From: Variovorax sp. dw_308
GTDB lineage: Bacteria > Pseudomonadota > Gammaproteobacteria > Burkholderiales > Burkholderiaceae_C
Assembly (NCBI RefSeq): GCF_019207085.1
Contig: NZ_JAATOM010000001.1
Span: 496,001 to 560,000, forward strand
DNA: 64,000 nucleotides
Direction of reading: 5' to 3'
A program made the translations under genes and the position numbers. The notes below the pieces were generated by a model. It made no database searches. It had not been told where the DNA came from and worked only from the letters and a program-made list of their open reading frames with translations. Shown here in pieces: positions 27,104 through 35,765 of the stretch (its first letter is position 1; the number at the start of each line of letters is the position of its first letter).

Positions 27104-27898
27104 ATGACCGACACGACAACCGCCGCCGAGCCGGCCGTGCTTCACGAGAAGCGCGGCCACGCGATGTGGATCACCATCAACCGGCCCGACAAGCGCAACG
27201 CCATCAACAAGGACGTCGTCGCGGGCATCCGTGCCGGCTGGCGCGCCGCGCATGCCGACCGCGACGTGCGCGTGATCGTGCTGACCGCGGCGGGCGACAA
27301 AGCCTTCTGCGCGGGCGGCGACCTGCAGCCGGGCGCGGGCTTTTCCTTCGACCTCTCGCAGCCCACGCTCGACTATGCCGACCTGCTGCGCGAGGCGCAG
27401 AACAGCACGCTGCCGAGCATCGCGCGCATCAACGGCGTCTGCATGGCCGGCGGCATGGGCCTGCTGTGCATGACCGACATGGCCATCGCGGCGGACAACG
27501 TGCTGTTCGGCTTGCCCGAAGTGAAGATCGGACTGTTCCCGATGCAGGTGCTGAGCCTGCTGCAGGACATCGTGCCGCGGCGCGTGCTGCGCGAGTGGTG
27601 CCTGACCGGCGAGCCCTTCGGCGCTGCGGAGGCAAAGGAAGCCGGCCTGCTGAACCACGTCGTGCCGGCCGGGGAGCTGGATGCGAAGACGCAATGGCTG
27701 GTCGACCGCATCGCCGGCAAGTCGCCGACCGCCATCCGGCGCGGCAAGTACGCGATGCGGGCGCTGTCGTCGATGTCCTTCGACGAGGGCATCGCATTCA
27801 CTGAGGGCCAGATCGCCTTGCTCGCGACCACCGAAGACGCGAAGGAAGGACTGGCCTCGTTCAATGAAAAGAGGAAGCCGGTATGGACAGGGCAGTGA
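27104..27898 (+). CDS. Enoyl-CoA hydratase/isomerase family, AtuE/LiuC-like position
   Basis: A 264-residue crotonase. The oxyanion-hole segments are present: ITINRPDKRNAIN near residue 24, FCAGGDLQPG near 69 and NGVCMAGGMGLLCMTD near 110. The usual second glutamate region reads FGLPEVKIGLFPM. ATG 27104 is chosen because AAGGAG precedes it closely; an earlier in-frame ATG at 27071 has no such site. By position it would hydrate the product of the carboxylase (isohexenylglutaconyl-CoA in the atu route, methylglutaconyl-CoA in the leucine route). Its last 16 bases overlap the next gene. Confidence 0.87.
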   Translation: MTDTTTAAEPAVLHEKRGHAMWITINRPDKRNAINKDVVAGIRAGWRAAHADRDVRVIVLTAAGDKAFCAGGDLQPGAGFSFDLSQPTLDYADLLREAQNSTLPSIARINGVCMAGGMGLLCMTDMAIAADNVLFGLPEVKIGLFPMQVLSLLQDIVPRRVLREWCLTGEPFGAAEAKEAGLLNHVVPAGELDAKTQWLVDRIAGKSPTAIRRGKYAMRALSSMSFDEGIAFTEGQIALLATTEDAKEGLASFNEKRKPVWTGQ

Positions 27899-29472
27899 GC
27901 CCGACTGCCGGCAGCGCGCATGCCGTGGGCCTGGCCGAGTGGCTCAGGCGCCGCGCCGCGCGTGCGCCGCACAAGCCCGCGCTGACCTGCGATGGCCTGA
28001 CCTGGAAATACGGTGAGCTGATCGACCGCATCGAACGGCTGTCGTCCGTGCTGTCCGCCGGCGGCGTTCAAGCAGGCATGCGCGTCGGCTACCTCGGCTT
28101 CAACGATCCGATGCTGCTGGTCGCACTGTTCGCGGCGGCGCGCGTCGGCGCGATCTTCGTGCCGCTCAACTTCCGGCTCACAGGGCATGAACTGGCCTTC
28201 ATCATCGAGGACGCCGGCATCCACACGCTGATGGTGGGTGAATCACACCTGGCCGTCATCGACGAAGTCCGCGGCGGCCTGCATTGCGCGCGCTACCTGC
28301 ATCGTGCCGGCGGCTGCGAAGGCTGGGAGTCGACGGATGCGCTGATGGCTGCGGCCGTGGGCAAGCCCTTGCCAGATGCCGTGCCCGCGCGTGCCGACGA
28401 CACGGCGCTGATCATGTACACCTCGGGCACCACCGGCCACCCGAAGGGCGCGATGCTCACGCACGGCAACTTCTGGGCGAACAACCTCAACGAGATCTTC
28501 CTGTGGGATCTGGGGTCGTCGGACGTCAAGCTCAACTTCGCGCCCATGTTCCACGTCGGCGGCCTGCTGTGCGGCACGCTGACCACGCTGATGGCCGGTG
28601 GCCACCTGGTGCTGCAGCGCGCCTTCGAGCCGCAGGCCGTGTTCGACGCCATCGCGCAGTACCGCGTGAGCGTGACCTTCGGCGTGCCGGCGATGCTGCT
28701 GTTCATGAGCCAGCATCCGTCCTTCGAGGCGGCCGACCTGTCGTCTCTGCGTTCGATCGCGGTGGGCGGCGCGCCGATGCCGGAGCCGCTGCTGCGCCTC
28801 TATGCCTCGCGCAACATCCCGGTGCATCAGGGCTACGGCATGACCGAGACGGCATCGATGATCACCTTCCTGCACCCCGACCGCACGATCGACAAGCTGG
28901 GCTCGGCCGGCACGCCGCCGATCCTGACCGAGATCAAGCTGCTCGGCCCGAACGACGAGGAGGTCACCGCGCCCGGCGCCACCGGCGAGGTCTGCGTGCG
29001 CGGCGCCAACGTGATGCCCGGCTACTGGAACCGGCCTGAGGCCACGGCCTCGGTGTTCACCGACGACGGCTGGTTCCGCAGCGGCGACGTGGGCTATCGC
29101 GACGCGGAGGGCTTCCTCTACATCTGCGACCGGCTCAAGGACATGGTCATCAGCGGTGGCGAGAACGTCTACCCGGCCGAGGTGGAGAGCGTGCTCTACG
29201 ACCACCCCGACGTGGCCGAGGTGGCAGTGATCGGCGCGCCCGACGAGCGCTGGGGCGAGCGCGTGGTGTGCGTGGTCGCGCCCAAGCCGGGCAAGACCGT
29301 CACGCTGGAAGACCTGCATGCCTTCGCAGGGGACAAGCTGGCCCGCTACAAGCTGCCGAAGGAACTGCGCATCGTGGAAGCGCTGCCGCGCAACCCGACC
29401 GGCAAGGTGCTGAAGGCGAAGCTGCGCGAGCAGAATGCGCCGGCCGGCGAGAAGTCGGCAGCCGGCGCCTGA
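27883..29472 (+). CDS. AMP-forming acyl-CoA ligase, AtuH-like position
   Basis: A 529-residue adenylate-forming ligase activating a carboxylic acid to its CoA ester. Motifs: IMYTSGTTGHPKGAMLTHGN (P-loop, about residue 178), QGYGMTETASM (A5), WFRSGDVGYRD (A7), DRLKDMVISGGENVYPAEVE (A8) and PRNPTGKVLKAKLRE with the catalytic lysine. It overlaps the hydratase gene by 16 bases and uses GAGGAAG as ribosome site within that gene. Co-transcription with the carboxylase set suggests that it makes the CoA ester those enzymes use, for example citronellate or a similar branched acid; this is inference. Confidence 0.9.
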   Translation: MDRAVSPTAGSAHAVGLAEWLRRRAARAPHKPALTCDGLTWKYGELIDRIERLSSVLSAGGVQAGMRVGYLGFNDPMLLVALFAAARVGAIFVPLNFRLTGHELAFIIEDAGIHTLMVGESHLAVIDEVRGGLHCARYLHRAGGCEGWESTDALMAAAVGKPLPDAVPARADDTALIMYTSGTTGHPKGAMLTHGNFWANNLNEIFLWDLGSSDVKLNFAPMFHVGGLLCGTLTTLMAGGHLVLQRAFEPQAVFDAIAQYRVSVTFGVPAMLLFMSQHPSFEAADLSSLRSIAVGGAPMPEPLLRLYASRNIPVHQGYGMTETASMITFLHPDRTIDKLGSAGTPPILTEIKLLGPNDEEVTAPGATGEVCVRGANVMPGYWNRPEATASVFTDDGWFRSGDVGYRDAEGFLYICDRLKDMVISGGENVYPAEVESVLYDHPDVAEVAVIGAPDERWGERVVCVVAPKPGKTVTLEDLHAFAGDKLARYKLPKELRIVEALPRNPTGKVLKAKLREQNAPAGEKSAAGA

Positions 29473-29483
29473 AGGACCAAAGC

Positions 29484-30110
29484 ATGGCCGGCCCGACTCC
29501 CGCCTTCTGGCAAGAGCGCTTCGACACCTCGACGACGCCGTGGGACCGCGGCGCGCCCGGTCCGCAACTTGAACGCTGGATTGCAGAGGGCGCCATCGCA
29601 GCCGGCCAGCGCGTGCTGGTGCCCGGCTGCGGCAGTGGGTGGGATGTGGCGGCGCTGGCCGAAGCGGGCGTGGCGATCACAGGCATCGACTACGTGGAGG
29701 GCGCGGTCACGCGCACGCGCCATCGCCTCGCGGATCGCTCATTGGAGGCCGAGGTGGTGCAGGCTGATGTGCTGGCCTGGAACCCGCCGCTGCCGGTCGA
29801 CGCGGTCTATGAGCAGACCTGCCTCTGCGCGTTGCATCCGGACCATTGGATGGCTTATGCGGCGCAACTCGCGGCGTGGGTGCGTCCGGACGGCAAGCTG
29901 TTCGCGCTGTTCATGCAGCGGCCTGATCCGTCGTCCGCCGATGGCGCGGTGACCGGCCCGCCGTATCACTGCGACATCCATGCGATGCGCGCGCTGTTCC
30001 CGGCCTCGCGCTGGCATTGGCCCAAGCCGCCGTACGAGCGCATCGCGCATCCGAGCATGGCCTATGAGCTGGCCGTGGCGTTGACGCGCGCAGCCGTCGA
30101 ACCCGCTTGA
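29484..30110 (+). CDS. TPMT-family (thiopurine methyltransferase-like) SAM-dependent methyltransferase
   Basis: A 208-residue class I methyltransferase. The N-terminus FWQERFDTSTTPWDRG and the SAM-binding VLVPGCGSGWDVAALAEAG (about residues 44-62) define the TPMT family, which methylates thiols, selenite/tellurite or halides. EQTCLCALHPDHWMAY and GPPYHCDIHAMRALF also match it. It starts 11 bases after the ligase stop, so it is read with the acyl-CoA cluster, yet nothing obvious in that pathway needs methylation. Detoxification of a thiol by-product is one possibility, not supported further. No unusual composition is evident. Confidence 0.83.
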   Translation: MAGPTPAFWQERFDTSTTPWDRGAPGPQLERWIAEGAIAAGQRVLVPGCGSGWDVAALAEAGVAITGIDYVEGAVTRTRHRLADRSLEAEVVQADVLAWNPPLPVDAVYEQTCLCALHPDHWMAYAAQLAAWVRPDGKLFALFMQRPDPSSADGAVTGPPYHCDIHAMRALFPASRWHWPKPPYERIAHPSMAYELAVALTRAAVEPA

Positions 30111-30112
30111 GA

Positions 30113-30171
30113 CGCTGAAATCTTCTATTGCGCCCACCGATCGCGGCTTCGGGCGTGGTCTCATTTCAGCG
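30113..30171. other. Long-range dyad between methyltransferase and acyl-CoA dehydrogenase genes
   Basis: CGCTGAAAT at 30113-30121 is perfectly complementary to ATTTCAGCG at 30163-30171, and inside it CGCCC and GGGCG can form a second stem. It begins two bases after the methyltransferase stop. It may fold as an mRNA 3' structure or processing site; there is no T-tract. Confidence 0.35.
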
Positions 30172-30215
30172 CGTGGACGCAAGCCCGCCGGCCACCGCTT
30201 GCATAGGATGATTCG

Positions 30216-31424
30216 ATGGATTTCACCCATTCCGAGAAGTCGCTCGAGCTGCAGCAACGCGTGGCCGAGTTCATGGACGCGCATGTCTATCCGGTCGAGG
30301 ACCGCTACCACGAGGAAGGCCGCGAGACGGGCCATCCCTACCGCACGCCCAAGGTGTTGCAGGACCTGAAGGCACTCGCCAGGTCGAAGGGCCTCTGGAA
30401 CCTGTTCCTCTCCGGCGAGCACGGCAGCGGCCTCAGCAACCTCGAATACGCGCCGGTCAAGGAGATCATGGGCCGCGTGCTGTGGGCGCCGGAGATCTTC
30501 AATTGCTCGGCGCCCGACACCGGCAACATGGAAGTGCTGGCCAACTACGGCACCGACGCACAGAAGGCGCAATGGCTGGCGCCGCTGATGGACGGCACCA
30601 TCCGCTCGGCGTTCTCGATGACCGAGCCGGCCGTGGCGTCGAGCGATGCCACCAACATCCAGTGCGAGATCCGGCGCGATGGCGATGAATACGTCATCAA
30701 CGGCCGCAAGTGGTGGACCTCGGGCGCGCTCAACGAAGACTGCAAGCTGCTCATCGTCATGGGCAAGAGCGACCCGGATCACGCTGAACTGCATCGGCAG
30801 CAGTCGATGATCCTGGTGCCCAAGGACACGCCGGGCGTGCGCATCGTGCGCGACCTGACCACCTTCGGGTACGACGACGCGCCGGTCGGCCATCCGGAGA
30901 TCGTCTACGACAACGTGCGGGTGCCGGCTTCGAACATGCTGCTGGGCGAGGGGCGCGGCTTCGAGATCGCGCAGGGCCGGCTCGGGCCCGGGCGCATTCA
31001 TCACTGCATGCGGCTCATCGGTTGCGCACAGCGTGCGCTGGAGCTGATGTGCAAGCGGGCCAACTCGCGCATTGCGTTCGGCAAGCCGCTGTCGGAGCAG
31101 GGCTCGCTGCGCGAGGACGTGGCGCATTCGTTCTGCGAGATCGAGCAGGCCCGGCTGCTGACGCTGCGCGCGGCCGACAAGATGGACCGCGAGGGCAACA
31201 AGGCGGCGCGCGACCTCATCGCCGCCGCAAAGATCGTGGTGCCGGCGATGGCCGCGCGCGTCATCGACCGGGCGATCCAGATCCACGGTGGTGCGGGCGT
31301 GTCGCAGGACACCTTCCTGCCGCGGGCCTACGTCTACGCCCGCTTCATCCGCATCGGCGACGGGCCGGACCAGGTGCATTTGTCGGCGGTGGGCAAGCAG
31401 CTGCTGAAGCGCTTCTCCGCTTGA
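30216..31424 (+). CDS. ACAD10/11-type acyl-CoA dehydrogenase-fold enzyme
   Basis: A 402-residue flavoprotein of the acyl-CoA dehydrogenase fold that closely resembles the C-terminal domain of animal ACAD10/ACAD11: [61 protein letters not shown] and [15 protein letters not shown]. The Glu normally acting as base is not at either usual place (R in the helix, Asp-Gly-Pro-Asp at the C-terminus), as in that family. LvaC of Pseudomonas levulinate catabolism is a related enzyme that eliminates phosphate from a 4-phospho-acyl-CoA instead of oxidising. The kinase-like partner follows at 31569, supporting the same chemistry here. The actual substrate is unknown. Confidence 0.88.
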   Translation: MDFTHSEKSLELQQRVAEFMDAHVYPVEDRYHEEGRETGHPYRTPKVLQDLKALARSKGLWNLFLSGEHGSGLSNLEYAPVKEIMGRVLWAPEIFNCSAPDTGNMEVLANYGTDAQKAQWLAPLMDGTIRSAFSMTEPAVASSDATNIQCEIRRDGDEYVINGRKWWTSGALNEDCKLLIVMGKSDPDHAELHRQQSMILVPKDTPGVRIVRDLTTFGYDDAPVGHPEIVYDNVRVPASNMLLGEGRGFEIAQGRLGPGRIHHCMRLIGCAQRALELMCKRANSRIAFGKPLSEQGSLREDVAHSFCEIEQARLLTLRAADKMDREGNKAARDLIAAAKIVVPAMAARVIDRAIQIHGGAGVSQDTFLPRAYVYARFIRIGDGPDQVHLSAVGKQLLKRFSA

Positions 31425-31568
31425 TGAAGCCGTGAATCTTTGTGCTGCGGCCACCGACCTCGGCGCTTGGGTGCCAACCATGCGTGAGTGCAGTTCCGCT
31501 CCGCGAACCGGGCTCGAGGCTGACGCCCTCGCCACGAAATCTTCACGACTTCGTGCGTCCGCATTCCC

Positions 31569-32639
31569 ATGAATACACCGGCCGACATGGAAGCTCGCGC
31601 GGTGGTCAGCGCACCGCCGCTCGACCTGGCACGCCTGGGCGCATGGCTGGAGGTGCATGCCGAGGGCTTCCGCGGCCTGCGCAGGGCGGAGCGTTTCGTG
31701 GGCGGCAACTCCAATCCGATCTGGCGCATCGAGGCCGACAGCGGTCGCTACATCCTGCGCACGCAGCCGGCCGGCGAACTGTTGAAGTCGGCTCACGCGC
31801 TCGACCGCGAGGCGCGCGTGTTGAGGGCGCTGCACGGCGGCCCGGTGCCGGTGCCGAATTTGCGCGTGCTGTGCAACGACGTTGACGTCGTTGGCGTGCA
31901 GTTCTACCTGATGGATCTCGTCGAAGGCATCGTGCATCGATCGGTCGGGCTGCCGGACGTGCCGCGCGAGCGGCGCGGCGAGGTCTACGCGGCGGCGATC
32001 GACAGCCTCGTGGCCATCCACCGCACCGACCTCGACGCGCTCGGGCTGCGCGACTTCGGCCGGCCTGGCAACTATTTCGAGCGTCAATTGCATCGCTGGT
32101 CGCAGCAGTACCGCACGGCGATGCCGGAAGGCTCGCCTGTCATGGACCGGCTGATCGCACGGCTGGATGCCACGCTGCCGCACGAAGACCATCCGGTGAC
32201 GCTGTTGCATGGCGATTCGCGCATCGACAACCTGATGTTCGACCGGCGCGGCGAGCGCGTCATTGCGGTGCTCGATTGGGAGCTGTCCACGCTGGGCCAT
32301 CCGCTCGCGGACCTGGGGCAGTTCCTGGCGGTGCAGGACTTGCCGGCCGACTACCTGCTGCCCGGACTGCGTGGCGTCGGCCGCGCGGCCGAGGGACTGC
32401 CGACGCAAACGCAACTCGCGCAACGCTACTTCGAGGGCATGGGCATGAACCGGGCGACGGACATGCGCTTCTTCAAGGCCTTCGCGATGTTTCGTCAGGC
32501 GGCCATGTCGGCCGGCCTGAAGCGGCGCGCCGCGCTCGGGACGGCGGTGGCCGAGAGCGCGCTCCACTTCGGCAACACCATGGACGTGTTCGCGCAGACC
32601 GGCCTCGACATCCTCGAATCCCAGGAACCGCTCGCATGA
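31569..32639 (+). CDS. Aminoglycoside-phosphotransferase-fold kinase, ACAD10/11 N-terminal type (LvaA-like)
   Basis: A 356-residue APH-fold protein. ATP/catalytic signatures are NSNPIWRIE near residue 49, the Brenner-type loop HGDSRIDN (H214-N221) and the magnesium aspartate in AVLDWELSTLGHPLADLG (near 235). Proteins of this subgroup are fused to an acyl-CoA dehydrogenase domain in animal ACAD10/11 and act as hydroxyacyl-CoA kinases in bacteria (LvaA on 4-hydroxyvaleryl-CoA). Here kinase and dehydrogenase are separate neighbours, in reverse order to the animal fusion. Older labels such as antibiotic resistance are misleading. Its stop overlaps the SDR start by four bases. The preceding 144 bases contain no gene. 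Confidence 0.87.
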   Translation: MNTPADMEARAVVSAPPLDLARLGAWLEVHAEGFRGLRRAERFVGGNSNPIWRIEADSGRYILRTQPAGELLKSAHALDREARVLRALHGGPVPVPNLRVLCNDVDVVGVQFYLMDLVEGIVHRSVGLPDVPRERRGEVYAAAIDSLVAIHRTDLDALGLRDFGRPGNYFERQLHRWSQQYRTAMPEGSPVMDRLIARLDATLPHEDHPVTLLHGDSRIDNLMFDRRGERVIAVLDWELSTLGHPLADLGQFLAVQDLPADYLLPGLRGVGRAAEGLPTQTQLAQRYFEGMGMNRATDMRFFKAFAMFRQAAMSAGLKRRAALGTAVAESALHFGNTMDVFAQTGLDILESQEPLA

Positions 32640-33400
32640 ATCCCAACCCATTCAGCCTGGCCGGCAAGGTCGCGCTCGTCACCGGCTCCTCGCAAGGCAT
32701 CGGCGCCGCTACCGCGCGCGTGCTGGCGCAGGCCGGCGCACACGTCATCGTCAGCAGCCGCAAGGCAGACGACTGCGAGTGTGTCGCCGAATCGTTGCGC
32801 GGGGAAGGGCTCTCTGCCGAGGCACGCACCTGCCACATCGGCAAGCTCGACGATATCGCCGCCATGGCCGCACACCTGCAGGCCACGCACGGCGGGCTCG
32901 ACATCCTCGTCAACAACGCGGTGCTGAGCCCGTGGCGGCGCATCGAGGACATCGACCACGCCCTGTTCGCCAAGACAGTCGACGTCAACCTGCGCGGCTA
33001 TTGGTTCCTCTCGGTCGAGGCGGTCAAGCTGATGAAGCCGCGCGGCGGCGGCAGCATCGTCAACATCTCTTCGCTGTCGGCCTGGCATCCGGAGAAGATG
33101 CTGGGCCTCTATGCCACGCTGAAGACGGCGCTGATCGGCATGAGCCGCGCCTTCGCGCTGGAGTACGGCGAGTTCGGCATCCGGGCGAACACGGTGCTGC
33201 CGGGCGTGATCGAGACGAAGCTGGCCGAGGCCTTCGACGCCGCCGCGACCGAGCGCATCGTCAGCAAGACGCCGGTGCACCGCGTCGGCCAGCCCGAGGA
33301 GATAGGCTACGCGGTGCTCTACCTGAGCTCTCCCGCCGGCGCCTTCGTATCGGGCGCAAGCCTGGCCGTCGACGGCGGCATGTCCATCTCCATGATTTGA
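32636..33400 (+). CDS. Short-chain dehydrogenase/reductase
   Basis: A 254-residue classical SDR. The NAD(P) motif is TGSSQGIGAA near residue 16, the structural motif reads NNAV rather than NNAG near 90, catalytic Ser is in NISSLSAW, and the active-site pair is YATLK near 157. PGVIETKLAE and the VDGGMS C-terminus are standard. The start overlaps the kinase stop (ATGA), so it is translationally coupled. It probably oxidises a 3-hydroxyacyl-CoA produced after the kinase/lyase pair and hydratase step, or serves as an AtuB/AtuG-like enzyme. Cofactor preference cannot be judged with confidence. Confidence 0.88.
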   Translation: MNPNPFSLAGKVALVTGSSQGIGAATARVLAQAGAHVIVSSRKADDCECVAESLRGEGLSAEARTCHIGKLDDIAAMAAHLQATHGGLDILVNNAVLSPWRRIEDIDHALFAKTVDVNLRGYWFLSVEAVKLMKPRGGGSIVNISSLSAWHPEKMLGLYATLKTALIGMSRAFALEYGEFGIRANTVLPGVIETKLAEAFDAAATERIVSKTPVHRVGQPEEIGYAVLYLSSPAGAFVSGASLAVDGGMSISMI

Positions 33401-33410
33401 AAGTCAGCCC

Positions 33411-34403
33411 ATGAAAGCCGCACGCATCCACCGCCACGGGCCACCCGAGAGCCTGGTCTTCGAAGAAGTGCCTTCGCCCGTGCCGGGAAGGGGCGAGGTG
33501 CTGGTGTCGGTTCATGCCAGCGCCGTCAACTTCCCCGACACGCTCATCATCGAGAACAAGTACCAGTTCAAGCCCGCCTTGCCCTTCTCGCCGGGCGGCG
33601 AGGTGGCCGGCACCATCAAGGCCGTGGGGGAGGGCGTGCAGGGCTTCGCCGCGGGCGACCGTGTGATCGCCGTGTGCGGCTGGGGCGGCTATGCGGAGGA
33701 GGTGCTGACCACGGTCGACAAGCTGGTGCGCCTGCCGCAGGGCATCGACATGGAGTCCGCCGCGGCGCTGGTCATCACCTACGGCACCTCGCACTACGCG
33801 CTCAAGGACCGCGCCGCGATCCAGCCCGGCGAGACGCTGCTGGTGCTGGGCGCGGCGGGCGGCACTGGCATTTCGGCGATCGAACTGGGCAAGCTGATGG
33901 GCGCGCGCGTCATCGCTGCCGCCTCCACCGACGAGAAGCTGGCGCTGTGCCGCGCGAGCGGCGCCGACGAGACCGTCAACTACGCCACCGAAGACCTGCG
34001 CGAGCGCATCAAGGCGCTGACCGGTGGGCGCGGCGTCGACGTGGTGTACGACCCGGTCGGCGGCCACTATGCGGAGCCGGCATTGCGCAGCATGGCCTGG
34101 CGTGGGCGCTACCTGGTCATCGGCTTCACCGCCGGGGAGATCCCCAAGCTGCCGCTGAACCTGGTGCTGCTCAAGGGCTGCAGCGTCGTCGGCGTGTTCT
34201 ACGGCGGCTTTGCCAAGGCCGAGCCGGCGCGCTACGACGCCTTCATGCAGGAACTGGTCGGCTGGCTCGCCGACGGCCGGCTGCGCCCGACCATCACCGC
34301 GCACTATCCGCTGGAGCGCGCGGCCGAGGCGCTGCGCGTGGTGGCTGACCGCCGCGCCACCGGCAAGATCATGCTGACGACGGCGCTGGGCCGGGGCGAC
34401 TGA
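33411..34403 (+). CDS. Zinc-independent MDR family NADPH:quinone oxidoreductase-like enzyme
   Basis: A 330-residue medium-chain reductase without the catalytic zinc Cys/His set, i.e. the quinone oxidoreductase/enoyl reductase branch. The nucleotide-binding motif is LVLGAAGGTGISAIELGKLMGARVI near residue 145, and GGRGVDVVYDPVGGHYAEPALR and the C-terminal YPLERAAEALRVVADRRATGKIML are typical. Gene position, 10 bases after the SDR, suggests that it completes the acyl-CoA cluster, perhaps as a 2-enoyl-CoA reductase. This class is annotated loosely, and the true substrate is open. It ends the + strand run; the next gene starts 143 bases later with its own strong ribosome site. Confidence 0.83.
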   Translation: MKAARIHRHGPPESLVFEEVPSPVPGRGEVLVSVHASAVNFPDTLIIENKYQFKPALPFSPGGEVAGTIKAVGEGVQGFAAGDRVIAVCGWGGYAEEVLTTVDKLVRLPQGIDMESAAALVITYGTSHYALKDRAAIQPGETLLVLGAAGGTGISAIELGKLMGARVIAAASTDEKLALCRASGADETVNYATEDLRERIKALTGGRGVDVVYDPVGGHYAEPALRSMAWRGRYLVIGFTAGEIPKLPLNLVLLKGCSVVGVFYGGFAKAEPARYDAFMQELVGWLADGRLRPTITAHYPLERAAEALRVVADRRATGKIMLTTALGRGD

Positions 34404-34546
34404 TCGGGCTGGGGGCAACTGGGAAGGCAGGGATTTCCCGCCGGGCGCGTAGCGACTCGGCGCAAGACGCTGCCCGCCCCGCTCGCCACACTCCGACTCA
34501 TTGCAGGCCGATTCCGGCCGGCGGTCGACCCAAGGAGTGAAGCAAG

Positions 34547-35740
34547 ATGACGAAGAAGCGTGCAACGAGCCCGTCCGTGCGCTGGCTCATTGCCAGTGTC
34601 TGCGCCAGCGCCTGCGCGGCGCTGCCCCTGCTCGCGCATGCGACGCAAGGCGTGACCCAGACCGAAGTGCTGGTCGGGACGATCCAGGACCTGTCGGGCC
34701 CGATCGCCAACTTCGGCAAGGAAACGCTCAACGGCATGAACATGCGCATCGAGGAGGCCAACTCGGCGGGCGGCACGGCCGGGCGCAAGATCAAGCTGAT
34801 CGTCGAGGACTCCAGCTACGACACCAAGAAAGCCGTGCTGGCCGCGCAGAAGCTGGTGCAGAACGACAAGATCTTCATCACGGTCGGCAACATCGGCACG
34901 TCGCTCGCGCTCACCACGATGCCGATCTTCACCAACGGCGGCGTGATCCATGCGTTCCCGCTGGCATCGGCGCGCGGCTTGTACGACCCGCCGACGCCGC
35001 TGGCCTTCAGCTTCACCGTGCCCTACTACCAGCAGGGCAAGGTGATCGTCAAGGCGCTGACGCAGATCAAGGCCGACCGCAAGTGGTGCTCGCTCACGCA
35101 GGATGACGACCTGGGTTCGGAACTGATGAAGGGCGTCGAGGCGCAGGCCGCGGACATGAAGCTCAAGGTCATCGAGAAGACCACCTACAAGCGCGGCGCG
35201 ACCGACTTCTCGTCGCAGGTGGCCCGCCTGAAGAGCGCGGGTTGCGACACCGTCGTGCTGGGCACCACGCTGCGCGAGACCATCGGCACCATCGCCGAGG
35301 CGAAGAAGAGCGGCTTCACGCCGGAGTTCATCGGCACTTCGGCCTCGTATTCGCACCTGGTGCCCAGGCTCGGTGGCCCGACGATGGACGGCTTCCTGTC
35401 CTCGCATGCCAGCTCGCAGCCCTATGCCGACGACGCGTCGAAGGCCTTGCGCGACTGGTTCGCCGCCTACAAGGCCAAGTACAACGAGGACCCGGGCCAG
35501 TACGCGGTGATGGGCTACGCCTCGATGGACTGGGTCATCAAGACGCTCGACAAGGTCGGCCCGGACCTGACGACGCAACGCTTCGTGCAGACCATGGAAA
35601 CCTCGACCTTCCCGCGCGACAAGCTCGGCTTCGACACCATGAGCTTCACCAAGACCAAGCGGCTCGGCTCGGAGGCGGTGCGAATCTCGCGCATCGTCAA
35701 TGGCAAGTGGGTGCCGGTGACGGACTACATGCAGCCTTGA
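34547..35740 (+). CDS. LIV-type ABC transporter periplasmic binding protein (orphan)
   Basis: A 397-residue type I periplasmic binding protein of the branched-chain amino acid/amide receptor class. A Sec signal occupies the first 33 residues (basic start, hydrophobic LIASVCASACAALPLLAHA). The mature domain opens EVLVGTIQDLSGPIANFGKETLNGMNMRIEEAN, the typical fold start. AAGGAG precedes the ATG at 34547. No ATPase or permease gene follows it, since the next gene is a convergent Crp/Fnr regulator. It may use the importer encoded at 37850-41311 or elsewhere. In soil Burkholderiales such receptors often bind aromatic acids rather than leucine, so the ligand is left open. Confidence 0.88.
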   Translation: MTKKRATSPSVRWLIASVCASACAALPLLAHATQGVTQTEVLVGTIQDLSGPIANFGKETLNGMNMRIEEANSAGGTAGRKIKLIVEDSSYDTKKAVLAAQKLVQNDKIFITVGNIGTSLALTTMPIFTNGGVIHAFPLASARGLYDPPTPLAFSFTVPYYQQGKVIVKALTQIKADRKWCSLTQDDDLGSELMKGVEAQAADMKLKVIEKTTYKRGATDFSSQVARLKSAGCDTVVLGTTLRETIGTIAEAKKSGFTPEFIGTSASYSHLVPRLGGPTMDGFLSSHASSQPYADDASKALRDWFAAYKAKYNEDPGQYAVMGYASMDWVIKTLDKVGPDLTTQRFVQTMETSTFPRDKLGFDTMSFTKTKRLGSEAVRISRIVNGKWVPVTDYMQP

Positions 35741-35765
35741 TCGATGCAGCGGGGTGCCACGCGCG

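Noticed and set aside
29739..32651. Open frame of 970 codons on the minus strand
   Set aside because: It lies antisense to three well-supported genes and is rich in Arg/His/Ala without any domain; such frames are common opposite GC-rich coding DNA.
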